From Hymenobacter terrenus (GTDB taxonomy: Bacteria; Bacteroidota; Bacteroidia; Cytophagales; Hymenobacteraceae), in contig NZ_LATM01000015.1 of NCBI RefSeq assembly GCF_000972495.1, positions 1 through 64,000 on the forward strand: a DNA stretch of 64,000 nucleotides. The letters are read 5' to 3'. The notes beneath the pieces are model-generated. The model did not search any database. It was not told where the DNA came from and worked only from the letters and a program-made list of their open reading frames with translations. Positions 8,037 through 16,224 of the stretch are shown one piece after another. Position numbers and translations under genes: made by a program. The first letter of the stretch is position 1. Every line of letters starts with the position of its first letter.

Positions 8037-11000
8037 CTATTCCTTGCCCACCGTGCTCGGCGCGTAGCCAAACTGCCGCGAAAATGCGGTGCTGAAGTGC
8101 GCTGGATTACCATAGCCAACCTGATAGGCGACTTCAGCCACTGTTCCCGCTCGTGCCTGAAGCAAGGCCAAAGCCCGTAGCAGACGGGTGTGGCGCAGGT
8201 ATTCGCCGGGCGCCTGGCCGGTCAAGGCCTTGAGCTTGCGGTGCAATTGGGTGCGGCTTAGCCCCAGTTCCTGTCCGAGCTGGTCCACCCCGTAATCTTC
8301 ATCACCCAGGTGAGCGAGCACGGTGGCGTCAAATTTTTGTAAAAAGGCTTGGTCGAGCGAAGGCAGGGCGGCCACGGCCGTGGCGTGAACCGCCAGTTGA
8401 TTGGGCAGCAATGCTGTAAACCTACTCCGGGAGTTTTCTTCTGATTGAACCAAGACCTTTTCGGCCGACGCAAGGGCCGCGAAGCGGGCACGGTTTTGCT
8501 GGCCGAGGTGGAGCAGACTGCGCACTTGAGCCTGCAACTCGCGGGGCCGAAACGGTTTGGATAAATACGCATTAGCGCCGGTTTCGAGGCCTTGCAAACG
8601 GTCGTCGGCAGACGAGCGAGCCGTGAGAAGCACCACCGGAATGTGGCTGGTGGCCGGGTCGGCCTTAAGCTCGGCGCATACCTCGTAGCCACTCAGGCCG
8701 GGCATCATTACGTCGCTCACTATCAGGTCTGGCACTTCCGCCCGCGCCAGGGCTAGGCCGGCCGTGCCATCAGGAGCCATTAGTAGGCGGTAGCCAGCCG
8801 GCGCCAGCGCCTCGGCAATAAAGGCCCGAACCTCGTCGCTGTCTTCAATGATGAGCACCAGTGCTGGCTCGGCATCATTGGCCGGGGTGGAACCCAGTCC
8901 CGCTGCAAGCGGACTGAGTATGGCAGTCAAATCTGCCGTTACTTCTGACTCACTCCGCGAAACCGGAGCCGGTCCGGTGTCCAGCTGATCGGTCCCGGTA
9001 CTGGGCAGCGCCGGCCCGGCACTCAGCACGCCCCGTACCAGCCGCACCACGAAGCAAGCACCTTGATTGGGAGGGCTGCACGCTTCTACGGCGCCACCGT
9101 GCAGGGCCACTAGTTCGCGCACTAGCGCCAACCCAATGCCAGTGCCCTGGCGCGGCGCCCCGGTAGCAGCCTCGGTTGGGCCACGGGAACCGGCCTGGTA
9201 AAATCGGTCGAACAAGTGCGGTAGATGCTCGGGACCGATGCCGGGGCCAGTATCCTGCACGGCCAGCTCCACGGTGCCGGCGGGAGCCGCTACGGTAGGC
9301 AGGCCGCTGACTACCCGCAGCGTTACCTCTCCGCCGGGGGGCGTAAAGCGCACGGCATTGGCTAACAGATTAGTAAGCACCTCATCTAGTTTCTCGGCGT
9401 CGAATACCAGCGGCACCGGGCCAGTCGGCGCGTCCAGGCGCAGCACTACGCTCCGGCTGGCAGCCAGGTCTTCGAAGCTCGCCAGGCAATGCCGGGCCAA
9501 CTGGCCCACGTCGCCAGCCGTGGGGTGCAGGCGCAGGGCCCCGGCGTCAAGCTTGCTCAAATCCAGCAGCTGGTTGATGAGGGACAGCAGCTTCCGGGCT
9601 TGGCTCAGCACCAGGCCGCCACGCTGCCGGCTGCTGGCATCGGGCGCCTCCTCGACCAGCAGTTCGGCGGGGCCCAAAATGAGAGTGAGCGGGGTTCGCA
9701 GCTCGTGGCTGATGTTGGTAAAAAAGTCAGTTTTTATTCGATCTAGCTCCTGCAGCTGGCCTAAAGTCTGACGTTCAAGGTGGCGCTCGGCCCGCTCCCG
9801 CTCCTGCCGTCGGGTGCGGCGACGTACGCCGTAGAGGGCTAGCACCAGTCCAGCCGTGTAGAGCGGCCAGGCCCACCAGCGGCGCCACCACGGCGCTTCT
9901 ATTTTAAACGCAAAAGCAGCCGGCGCGCTCCAGCCGCCCTCACCGTTGGTGGCCCGTACTTCAAAGGTATAGGGGCCGGGCGGCAGGTTGGCAAAAGTGG
10001 CCGAAGTACCAGCCACGGGGCCCACCCACTTATCGGCGAGGCCGCGCAGACGGTATTGGTAACGCACCCGCCCCGGCCGGGCCAGGCTCACGCCCAAAAA
10101 GTCGAAACTGAGGCTGTTGAGACTGGTCGGCAACTGCAGGTCGGGCTGCAAGGCAGTGTCGCGCAGAGCCACACGCAGGCCGGTGAGGTAGGTGGGCGGG
10201 GCAGCGTAGGTACGGGGCACCTGCTGGGGATTGTAGAGCATGAGTCCGCCCACGGTGCCCATCCACACCTCCCCGTCCGCGTCCAGCAGCACGGCATTCT
10301 CGTCGGCTTCCCCACCCAGAAAGCCGTCGGCCGGGGTGTAGGACCGCACGCCACCCGTGCGAGTGTCGAGCACATCGATGCCCAGATGGGTGCCCACCCA
10401 GACCCGGCCGACACTGTCACACTGCACAAAATAGGGGTTGATGGACTGCAGGCCCGCCTGTACGCCATAGGTGTGCAAGCGGCCGGTGGCCGGCTCGTAG
10501 CGCAGCAGTGGCGTGCCCACCGGCCCCAGCCAAAGGTGGCCCCGGCGGTCTTCGCTAATGGAACCTATCGTGAGCCGGCCAGCCTGCCCATCTACCCGCC
10601 GGAAAGTGTCGCCGTCAGTGTCCACGCTAATGAGGCCGGCATCGTCGGAAGCCAACCAGAGCCGCCCGGAGTGGTCGCGGTATACCTGCCAGAAATTATT
10701 ACTAGGCAGGCCATTGTCGCCGCTGCGGAACGTGCGAAACGTACGTTGAGCGGGGTCGTATACGGTCACGCCGCGCCGATGCGTCACCAGCCACATGCGC
10801 CCGCGGGTGTCTTCGGCCATGCTCGCCACGTATTGTCCGGCCAGCCCTTCCACATTGCGGTCGTAGATTTCCCAGCGGCCGGTTTGCAAGTCGTAGCGGC
10901 GGGCGCCCTCCAGAGTGCCTACCCATACGCCGCCCCGGCTGTCGGGAGTTAGGCTCAACACATAGTGGCCCCGCTCGGTGTGCGCGGGCACCACCAGCGG

Positions 11001-12188
11001 GCGGGCCGGCGGCTGCGGGCCCCCACTGTTGAGGGGAAGCCGCCCAATGTCATGCTGGGTACCAACCCACAGCTCATCGGCCCGGGGCTGGGCCAGGGCG
11101 GTCACCGGGTCGGCCGGCAGGCCGTCGGCGGTGGTGAACTGCGCAAACCGCTCGTCGGTCAGATACTGATTTACTCCGGTATCGGTGGCGGCCCACAGGC
11201 TGCCCTCGCGGTCCACCAACAAGTCGCAGGCGCGGTCGTGGTCGAAGGTTTTGCGTCCGGCAAGGGCCCGGAAGCGCAAGTCACCCGCCTGTGGCAGCCC
11301 CTGACACAAACCGGCCGCCGTGCTAACCCATACCCGGCCCGCCGCATCCTGCACCACACGGAGCACCAAGTCAGTGGGCAGGCCCTGCGCCCGGGTGTAG
11401 CGACGCAGCCGCCAGCCACCGGTCGGGGCGGCACTCACCCGCAACAGTCCATGCGCAGTACCTACCCACGCCACCGAGTCGCTGACCCGATAGCAGCCAT
11501 AAAGGTGCTGGCGCAGAGCGGCTGGTAGAGAGGCTTGCTCGGCGGGCCGGAGCTGCCCCGTGCGCCGGTCAAACACTAGCAGGCCCCGGGGCGTGGTGGC
11601 CCACTGGCATCCGCGCAGCCCCGGTCCCAGCCACTCCACCGTATCGGCGGGAAGGCCCTGGGCGGTGCTCCAGTGCTGGATAAGGGTATCGGGACGCCCT
11701 GGCCCGAAGCTTAGACGCCACACCCCCTGCGCCTTAGAGCCTACCCACAATTCGTTCCGACCGGCCCACAAGGTGGCGATACGGCCGGGCACGGCTAGTC
11801 CGGGCAGCCGCACCGACCGAATGCGTCCATCGATTCCTAGCACAGCCAAGCCTGCATACTTCTGCCCCAGCCACACCGTGCGGCCGTCAGGAGCCACGGC
11901 CATTGCCTGCACGTGCGAATCGGGCAGCCCGTCAGGCCCACCGTAATTTCGGAAACCTTGCCCATCGTATACGCATACCCCGCCCTGCGTTCCTACCCAA
12001 AGCCGCCCCCGCAGGTCCTGGGCTAAGCAGTACACGGTCGACTGCACTAGGCCATTGGCAGTAGTGTACGAGCGCACGGCCAGCGTCTGGGCCTGCACCG
12101 GGCGCGGGGCAGCCAACTGGACGAGGCTGCTCAGCACCATCATCCATCCTAAAGCTCTTAGCAACTTACCTGGCAAGAATCTAAGCAT
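8037..12188 (-). CDS. hybrid two-component system sensor/regulator (HTCS) with propeller
   Basis: A 1383-aa single-chain signalling protein. Order of parts: signal peptide (to about residue 33, PVQAQT); a Reg_prop beta-propeller of about 14 repeats with the W[VL]GT..G[LV]..[YF]D pattern (35-680), for example GRLWVGTQGGVCVYDGQ; a Y_Y_Y domain (about 683-763); one transmembrane helix (WWAWPLYTAGLVLALYGV, 766-783); HisKA with the H-box ISHELRTPLTL (His near 828); HATPase with NLLANAVRF, DTGPGIG and GTGIGLAL; a receiver domain (1106-1222) with VSDVMMPG carrying the phospho-Asp; and an AraC-type HTH (about 1296-1383). This is the classical HTCS layout that senses glycans in the periplasm and activates polysaccharide-utilisation genes. 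No susC/susD pair is adjacent, so its target is unknown. All catalytic motifs are intact. Confidence 0.96.
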   Translation of the reverse strand: MLRFLPGKLLRALGWMMVLSSLVQLAAPRPVQAQTLAVRSYTTANGLVQSTVYCLAQDLRGRLWVGTQGGVCVYDGQGFRNYGGPDGLPDSHVQAMAVAPDGRTVWLGQKYAGLAVLGIDGRIRSVRLPGLAVPGRIATLWAGRNELWVGSKAQGVWRLSFGPGRPDTLIQHWSTAQGLPADTVEWLGPGLRGCQWATTPRGLLVFDRRTGQLRPAEQASLPAALRQHLYGCYRVSDSVAWVGTAHGLLRVSAAPTGGWRLRRYTRAQGLPTDLVLRVVQDAAGRVWVSTAAGLCQGLPQAGDLRFRALAGRKTFDHDRACDLLVDREGSLWAATDTGVNQYLTDERFAQFTTADGLPADPVTALAQPRADELWVGTQHDIGRLPLNSGGPQPPARPLVVPAHTERGHYVLSLTPDSRGGVWVGTLEGARRYDLQTGRWEIYDRNVEGLAGQYVASMAEDTRGRMWLVTHRRGVTVYDPAQRTFRTFRSGDNGLPSNNFWQVYRDHSGRLWLASDDAGLISVDTDGDTFRRVDGQAGRLTIGSISEDRRGHLWLGPVGTPLLRYEPATGRLHTYGVQAGLQSINPYFVQCDSVGRVWVGTHLGIDVLDTRTGGVRSYTPADGFLGGEADENAVLLDADGEVWMGTVGGLMLYNPQQVPRTYAAPPTYLTGLRVALRDTALQPDLQLPTSLNSLSFDFLGVSLARPGRVRYQYRLRGLADKWVGPVAGTSATFANLPPGPYTFEVRATNGEGGWSAPAAFAFKIEAPWWRRWWAWPLYTAGLVLALYGVRRRTRRQERERAERHLERQTLGQLQELDRIKTDFFTNISHELRTPLTLILGPAELLVEEAPDASSRQRGGLVLSQARKLLSLINQLLDLSKLDAGALRLHPTAGDVGQLARHCLASFEDLAASRSVVLRLDAPTGPVPLVFDAEKLDEVLTNLLANAVRFTPPGGEVTLRVVSGLPTVAAPAGTVELAVQDTGPGIGPEHLPHLFDRFYQAGSRGPTEAATGAPRQGTGIGLALVRELVALHGGAVEACSPPNQGACFVVRLVRGVLSAGPALPSTGTDQLDTGPAPVSRSESEVTADLTAILSPLAAGLGSTPANDAEPALVLIIEDSDEVRAFIAEALAPAGYRLLMAPDGTAGLALARAEVPDLIVSDVMMPGLSGYEVCAELKADPATSHIPVVLLTARSSADDRLQGLETGANAYLSKPFRPRELQAQVRSLLHLGQQNRARFAALASAEKVLVQSEENSRSRFTALLPNQLAVHATAVAALPSLDQAFLQKFDATVLAHLGDEDYGVDQLGQELGLSRTQLHRKLKALTGQAPGEYLRHTRLLRALALLQARAGTVAEVAYQVGYGNPAHFSTAFSRQFGYAPSTVGKE

Positions 12189-12471
12189 GTTATGATAAAT
12201 ATAACTAACTCAGCTTAGAACCCGCCTCAAGCAGATGGGCACAACGAAACTGGGAGAGGTACTGCACAGAAAACAGAGGCTAATGCCGCAAGAAGTGTTA
12301 TCGAAAATGGAGCAAATCTATTAGCTCTTACCACCATATGAAATAGGTAAGATTACTCATAGCCAGGTTATACTCTCAATCCTATATTGCTCATTCCAAC
12401 ATCATATTTTCATCTGTTGCCCAGGTACTTACTCATACTTCACCACACCCAGCAGCTTGGCACTGCAGCAG

Positions 12472-12544
12472 CAGCTCCCGCACGGTGTGAAGCCACCAGC
12501 GCAATATTTACGCGAGGCTGGGCATCGACAACCGCACCGCCTGA
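12472..12544 (+). pseudogene. relic of a LuxR-type HTH (C-terminal fragment)
   Basis: These 70 bp align without gaps to 13732-13801 inside the intact LuxR gene. Shared blocks include atatttacgcg, gctgggc and tcgacaaccgcaccgc. In the matching frame the relic reads SSRTV, stop, SHQRNIYARLGIDNRTA, stop; the intact gene reads SPRTVQNHLRNIYAKLGVDNRTA. It is therefore the recognition-helix end of a decayed LuxR paralogue, with two in-frame stops and no sensor domain detectable upstream. It is on the same strand as the intact gene and about 1.25 kb away, which suggests an old tandem duplication. Confidence 0.85.
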
Positions 12545-12683
12545 TTTAAGCTATCTAAATGGTCGTGCAGTAGTAAGCGCTTCATTATGAGGCCTCCGTC
12601 ACGCCACGAGACCCAACACTTTGCGCCTCTACCTCTCAGTTTCTCTTGACAACGATATAGCGGCTAATTCGCACGTTCAGGCG

Positions 12684-12950
12684 CTAATCACTGCCAGCCG
12701 GAGCCGCGCTGGGGCTAATAAGGTCGGGCGAGGTGGCACGACGGGCGTTGTGGTAAAAACCCACCCCGCCGACCAAGCCGATGTTACAGTTGAAGACAAG
12801 AAGACCAGTTCCAAGTGTTGGGATTGAAGTTCCATTGGTAAGTGCAGAAAGGATGACTTGATGAATGGGAAAGCATTTAGTAGAGGTTCGATAGTCGGGG
12901 CAACTAAGGAATCGGGCATCGTGGCGCCAACACCAAGCTGAGCCGTGGCC
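12684..12950 (-). pseudogene. relic of a VGIGT-type secreted protein (N-terminal fragment)
   Basis: Read leftwards from 12950, one frame gives AQLGVGATMPDS, matching the mature N-terminus AQVGIGT.TPD of the intact proteins at 3467-5620 and 14767-15729. After one frameshift the next frame gives STKCFPIHQVILSALTNG and GTGLLVFNCN, then GGVGFYHNA, ending at a stop at 12684. The 717-aa homologue reads DKGLLINQVNLNGPTD, PSLLIFNSN and GTGYYYNAG at the same places. The match spans about 85 residues in the right order, so common descent is clear. The repeat stalk and C-terminal domain are missing. Confidence 0.78.
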
Positions 12951-13068
12951 GTGGGGCGAGGCTGCTAGTAATCAGAAGCCTTAAAATAAGAAATATTACT
13001 GGGTTACGCGATGTACCTTCGCGAAGTAGGCAGCCGACGACCGGCCCTTTGTGGTTCTATTAAATTCG

Positions 13069-13824
13069 ATGCAGACCCTTGCCCTAAGGCACGCTTGCCA
13101 ACTCAACGATGCCCTGGCCGCGCTCTACGCCCAGCCAGACCCAACTACGCTGTTCGACCGGCTGGCTGCCGCGCTGCTCGACCTGTTTGGCGCCGAAACA
13201 ATTTGTTTCGACCGTTTCGACACACAGGGCAGCTTGCAGTTTCTCGGGGCGTGGCCGCAACACGTTTTCACGCCGCAGGTGCTGGCCGTTGCGGCACCGT
13301 TTATGCCGCAGCACCCACTATACGAGGAGTTATTTGTGCGTCAAAACTCTCTGCCACTGCGCACCAGCGACTTTGGCACGGTACACCAATTTGCAGGCAC
13401 GGACTTGTACCAACATTTGTATCGACCCTTTGCCCTTACTCATCACCTGATTTTGGCGGCATTGGTGCCGGGCGGCGACATAGTAACGTGTTGCATCTTC
13501 CGCAACCACCGCGACTTCACAGAAAGCGAACGGATATTGCTGGCATTCGTGCGGCCCCACATAGGGACCTTATTGCGTCTCACCGAGCAGTTTACGCCCA
13601 GCCGCGTGGCGTCGGGCATCCATTCGCTCGTACCTGGTCGGGCAGGCCTGACCCCGCGCGAGGCCGATATTTTGTTTCACCTCGCGCAGGGACGTACCGA
13701 TAAAGAAATTGCCCAACTCTGCCGCATCAGCCCTCGCACGGTGCAGAACCACCTGCGAAATATTTACGCGAAGCTGGGCGTCGACAACCGCACCGCTGCT
13801 AGTCGGCGAGCCGTGGCGTGGTGA
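13069..13824 (+). CDS. LuxR family transcriptional regulator with GAF-like sensor domain
   Basis: A 251-aa DNA-binding regulator. The start is placed at the ATG at 13069; a GTG at 13051 would add six residues. Residues 1-165 form a GAF-like sensor domain (LFDRLAAALLDLFGAETICFDRFD, then a DFTESERILLAFVRPHI region that commonly links GAF to HTH in this group). The C-terminal 65 residues are a LuxR HTH: LTPREADILFHLAQGRTDKEIA, then SPRTVQNHLRNIYAKLGVDNR, with all hallmark residues. No receiver domain is present, so it is not a classical response regulator; a ligand or redox signal may act on the GAF-like part. It lies divergent to the HTCS gene beyond the relic region. Target genes are unknown. 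Confidence 0.88.
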   Translation: MQTLALRHACQLNDALAALYAQPDPTTLFDRLAAALLDLFGAETICFDRFDTQGSLQFLGAWPQHVFTPQVLAVAAPFMPQHPLYEELFVRQNSLPLRTSDFGTVHQFAGTDLYQHLYRPFALTHHLILAALVPGGDIVTCCIFRNHRDFTESERILLAFVRPHIGTLLRLTEQFTPSRVASGIHSLVPGRAGLTPREADILFHLAQGRTDKEIAQLCRISPRTVQNHLRNIYAKLGVDNRTAASRRAVAW

Positions 13825-13853
13825 CGAGCTTCTGAAATCTGGAAAGCTTTGGA

Positions 13854-14603
13854 TTAGAATTTGGCCGTGAGCCCTACTTTGAGGTAGCTCTGGTCATAGC
13901 CCAGCTCAGCAAAAGCCCCAATGCTGGGGGTGAAGAAGTAGCGCCCGCCCACAAACAAACCCAGCACGGCATCAGTCCCTCCATAATTAGCTGATTGTGA
14001 AAACAGTCCCTCGCCAGAGGACCCGAGGCGCCGCACCCCCAGGCCCAGGCCACCATAAGTATCGAGCTCAGGAATAAAATTGTAGTGAAATGCCCCACGC
14101 AGGGTTACTACAATGTCAGTAAATTTAATCTTGTCGCCTCCCCCAAAATTGTAAGAGGCTCCTTGGTAGCCGATAAACCCACCTACTCCTAACACGCCCG
14201 GCCCCAGCGGAATGATGCCTCGCTCATAGGATAAGCTAATGGCCGGCGACACCGACGAGTTGCCGCCAAAAAATCCTCCGTCATACCCGTAGCGATTACC
14301 TAGGCCGACGCCTAGGTTCACGGCATTGGTACCTACCTCGAAGGGGCCCGTACCACCCGTGGCCGAAGCGGACGCCGAGCGAGCTGGTTCGGCTGCCGGC
14401 GCAGCGGCCGGCGCGGGCGGAGTAGCAGCGCGAGCCGGGGCGGCGGGCGCGGGTTTGGCCACGGGCGCGGGCTTAACTACTGGCTTAGCCCCGGGCTTTG
14501 CTACTGACTTAGGTGCCGGCTTGCGAGTCTGGGCCTGGGAAGCGGCAAGCGGGAGAGATACTACCGCGCTAGCGGCCAACAAGGTGCGAAGAATTCCTTT
14601 CAT
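13854..14603 (-). CDS. outer membrane beta-barrel protein with Ala/Pro/Lys-rich linker
   Basis: A 249-aa exported protein. The signal peptide ends at ASQAQ (about residue 25). Residues 26-80 are a low-complexity linker of KPAP, KPV and APAA units that could reach into peptidoglycan. From about residue 85 the chain shows alternating Gly/aromatic strands: FEVGTNAVNLGVGLGNRYG, SLSYERGI, GGFIGYQGASYNF, FHYNFIPELDTYGGLGLGV, VGGRYFF, FAELGYDQSYLKVGLTAKF. The terminal aromatic residue is typical of BamA-inserted barrels. The family resembles the OmpX/outer-membrane beta-barrel domain proteins of about 8 strands. Function unknown. It is convergent with the LuxR gene, with only 29 bp between the two stops. 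Confidence 0.82.
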   Translation of the reverse strand: MKGILRTLLAASAVVSLPLAASQAQTRKPAPKSVAKPGAKPVVKPAPVAKPAPAAPARAATPPAPAAAPAAEPARSASASATGGTGPFEVGTNAVNLGVGLGNRYGYDGGFFGGNSSVSPAISLSYERGIIPLGPGVLGVGGFIGYQGASYNFGGGDKIKFTDIVVTLRGAFHYNFIPELDTYGGLGLGVRRLGSSGEGLFSQSANYGGTDAVLGLFVGGRYFFTPSIGAFAELGYDQSYLKVGLTAKF

Positions 14604-14766
14604 AGAAGTTGAGTAAAAAGTAAAATGGAATAATGTGGAGAGGTTTTAAATGAGGATTCAAAATTAGAGACATAATTATTATAAACGGGTATTTTATTCA
14701 CAATAATTGATACAAAATCAATTTTATTTTCTGCAGACACTCTGCACCTGGATGTATTTCTATCTC

Positions 14767-15729
14767 CTAAGGCTTGTAAGTGATGAAGTTAAAAGGACGG
14801 TCTGCGGTTGCGCCGGATGAGTTGTAGGTAAATACCCGTAGCTGCGTGCCGCTAATGCTGTTGGTGGTGAGTTCTCCCCCAACGCCATTGAGCGAAGCCA
14901 CAGTAGTATAGTTTATATAGAAGTAGCTCTCACCCGTAATCATGATATCATAAATCCCAGTCCCCGCTTTGGTGACCGTAAAATTGGCCGTGCTACCGGC
15001 GGCGTTGATTGTGGCATCGGCATTCACGTTGCCATAGCAAATAGGCAGGAGATTAGCGGTACCCGTCTGAGCACGATTTACTTCGCTGGTATTGGCGCCC
15101 GACACTGTGATGGTGCCGGCCACATCAAGGCGGCTAGTGGGCGAATTGGTGCCAATGCCCACGTTGCCGCTGTAGCTACCGGAAGGCTGGAAAATAAAGT
15201 TTCTGGCCCGCAGCTGCATGAGGTCATCCCCGCCAGCCTCGCCGATGGTTACAAAATTTGAGTCGCCAAAGCGGAGCACCTGGTTGTCGGCAACACCAGT
15301 CCAGCCAGTGGTTTTACCCAACCGGGCGTCGCCGTTGTTCAGCAGGCGCAGGCCACGGGTACCGCCGTTACCCAACAACTGGTTGGTACCGAGCTGCAAG
15401 TTTTGTGTAGCGGTATGGTTGCCAAGGTTGTCGCCATCGGGAGTGATAAATACCCAACCGCCAGTACCCACGTAGTACCAGAAGCCGCTTTGGGCGCCAC
15501 CGCTGGGGGAGCCGTCAGTTTGGTACACCATCAGGCCCTGGGGCGGACTGGCGATGGCTGTGCGTTGGGCCGCCGTCAGGCGCGGAATCAGCAGCCCCTT
15601 GTCCGTCGCTTGGATATCGACAGCGGACTTGGTGTTGGGCGTATTGGTCCCGATGCCTACCTGGGCCTGGCTGGTTCGAGCCAGAAACAGGGTGGCCAGC
15701 AGGAATAGAAAAGCAAAGAGGTTTTTCAT
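14767..15729 (-). CDS. VGIGT-type secreted protein (short form)
   Basis: A 320-aa exported protein. The signal peptide ends at TSQAQ (about residue 23), followed by VGIGTNTPNTKSAVDIQATDKGLLIPR and the turn GLMVYQTDGS...GFWYYVGTGGW, the same N-terminal module as in the 717-aa protein. A second VGIGT motif (NVGIGTNSPTSRLDVAGTITV, about residues 190-210) is the unit often repeated in tail-fibre-like proteins. The final 100 residues (ANLLPICYGNVNADATI to FNFITYKP) match the C-terminus of the 717-aa protein at about a third of positions, including LLP..YG, GTG.Y.I and F.F..Y.P. No Gly-rich stalk and no T9SS type A tail. Function unknown. Confidence 0.82.
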   Translation of the reverse strand: MKNLFAFLFLLATLFLARTSQAQVGIGTNTPNTKSAVDIQATDKGLLIPRLTAAQRTAIASPPQGLMVYQTDGSPSGGAQSGFWYYVGTGGWVFITPDGDNLGNHTATQNLQLGTNQLLGNGGTRGLRLLNNGDARLGKTTGWTGVADNQVLRFGDSNFVTIGEAGGDDLMQLRARNFIFQPSGSYSGNVGIGTNSPTSRLDVAGTITVSGANTSEVNRAQTGTANLLPICYGNVNADATINAAGSTANFTVTKAGTGIYDIMITGESYFYINYTTVASLNGVGGELTTNSISGTQLRVFTYNSSGATADRPFNFITYKP

Positions 15730-16224
15730 AGTTGATGAAGCTGAGCAGAATGTAAAGAGGAGGTATTCCGGTGCTTGAAGACCAAAACAGCACGGCGTAT
15801 GGGTGGCCTATTTAGGAGGCGGTGCCCCTTGCTGGCAGGGTGCACGGCTAGCACCGATGATGTTAGCTGGTAGTGGCCACGCTTTGGCAACGCTGCTACA
15901 CACGCTGGGCCAGCGCATCCGGCCCGGTGTAGCAGTAGTTCAGCACAGAATGGTTGATACAGGCAATGACCAGGTATTCAGACGCCCAATCTAAATTGGC
16001 AGGCTACAGGCGGGCAAGTAAGGCGAAGACAGAAATACATAGACTGGGCTCAATGGACCGTGGAGAATAAACTGCTGTACCCAGCAGAGACCATGGTGTA
16101 CCTACGGCCGGCACTTCAACCCCGTCCCCACCCCTCCGGGAGCGGGGTGCGTTCAACAAATCTGGTGTCTGGCGCCCCTCTCCAGGAGGGGTGGGCCGGA
16201 GGCCGGGTCTACGCGGGAACTGCT
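15730..16224. other. intergenic region with a GC-rich palindromic element
   Basis: About 495 bp without an intact gene. The part 15880-16010 read on the minus strand shows a short open stretch (WASEYLVIACINH, then stops) that may be a remnant of a gene I cannot identify. The right end contains the palindromic element listed at 16127-16195. Confidence 0.4.
16127..16195. repeat. GC-rich palindromic intergenic element
   Basis: An 11-bp perfect inverted repeat (cccacccctcc at 16127-16137 and ggaggggtggg at 16185-16195) encloses a second small hairpin with cccctc/gagggg. Composition and cccctcc/ggagggg cores match the larger element at 47839-48065, suggesting one family. It could also act as a transcription barrier downstream of the 484-aa gene on the minus strand. 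Confidence 0.55.

Larger units (their letters stand above)
12189..13068. other. intergenic gene graveyard
   Basis: A stretch of 880 bp without an intact gene, between the divergently transcribed HTCS and LuxR genes. It carries at least two decayed paralogues of window genes (listed separately): a LuxR HTH fragment on the plus strand and a VGIGT-type secreted-protein fragment on the minus strand. The left 200 bp (12190-12390) is AT-rich and should include the HTCS promoter. Confidence 0.6.

Noticed and set aside
10056..10952. A 298-codon open frame antisense to the HTCS propeller
   Set aside because: The opposite strand encodes well-conserved propeller blades; this frame has no recognisable domain or start signal.
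13051..13068. GTG start for the LuxR regulator
   Set aside because: The ATG six codons later fits better; the extra residues add nothing recognisable. I cannot exclude it.
15803..15994. A 63-codon plus-strand frame between the VGIGT and T9SS cargo genes
   Set aside because: No domain, poor composition, and no conservation argument; the opposite strand there also shows only scattered short open stretches.
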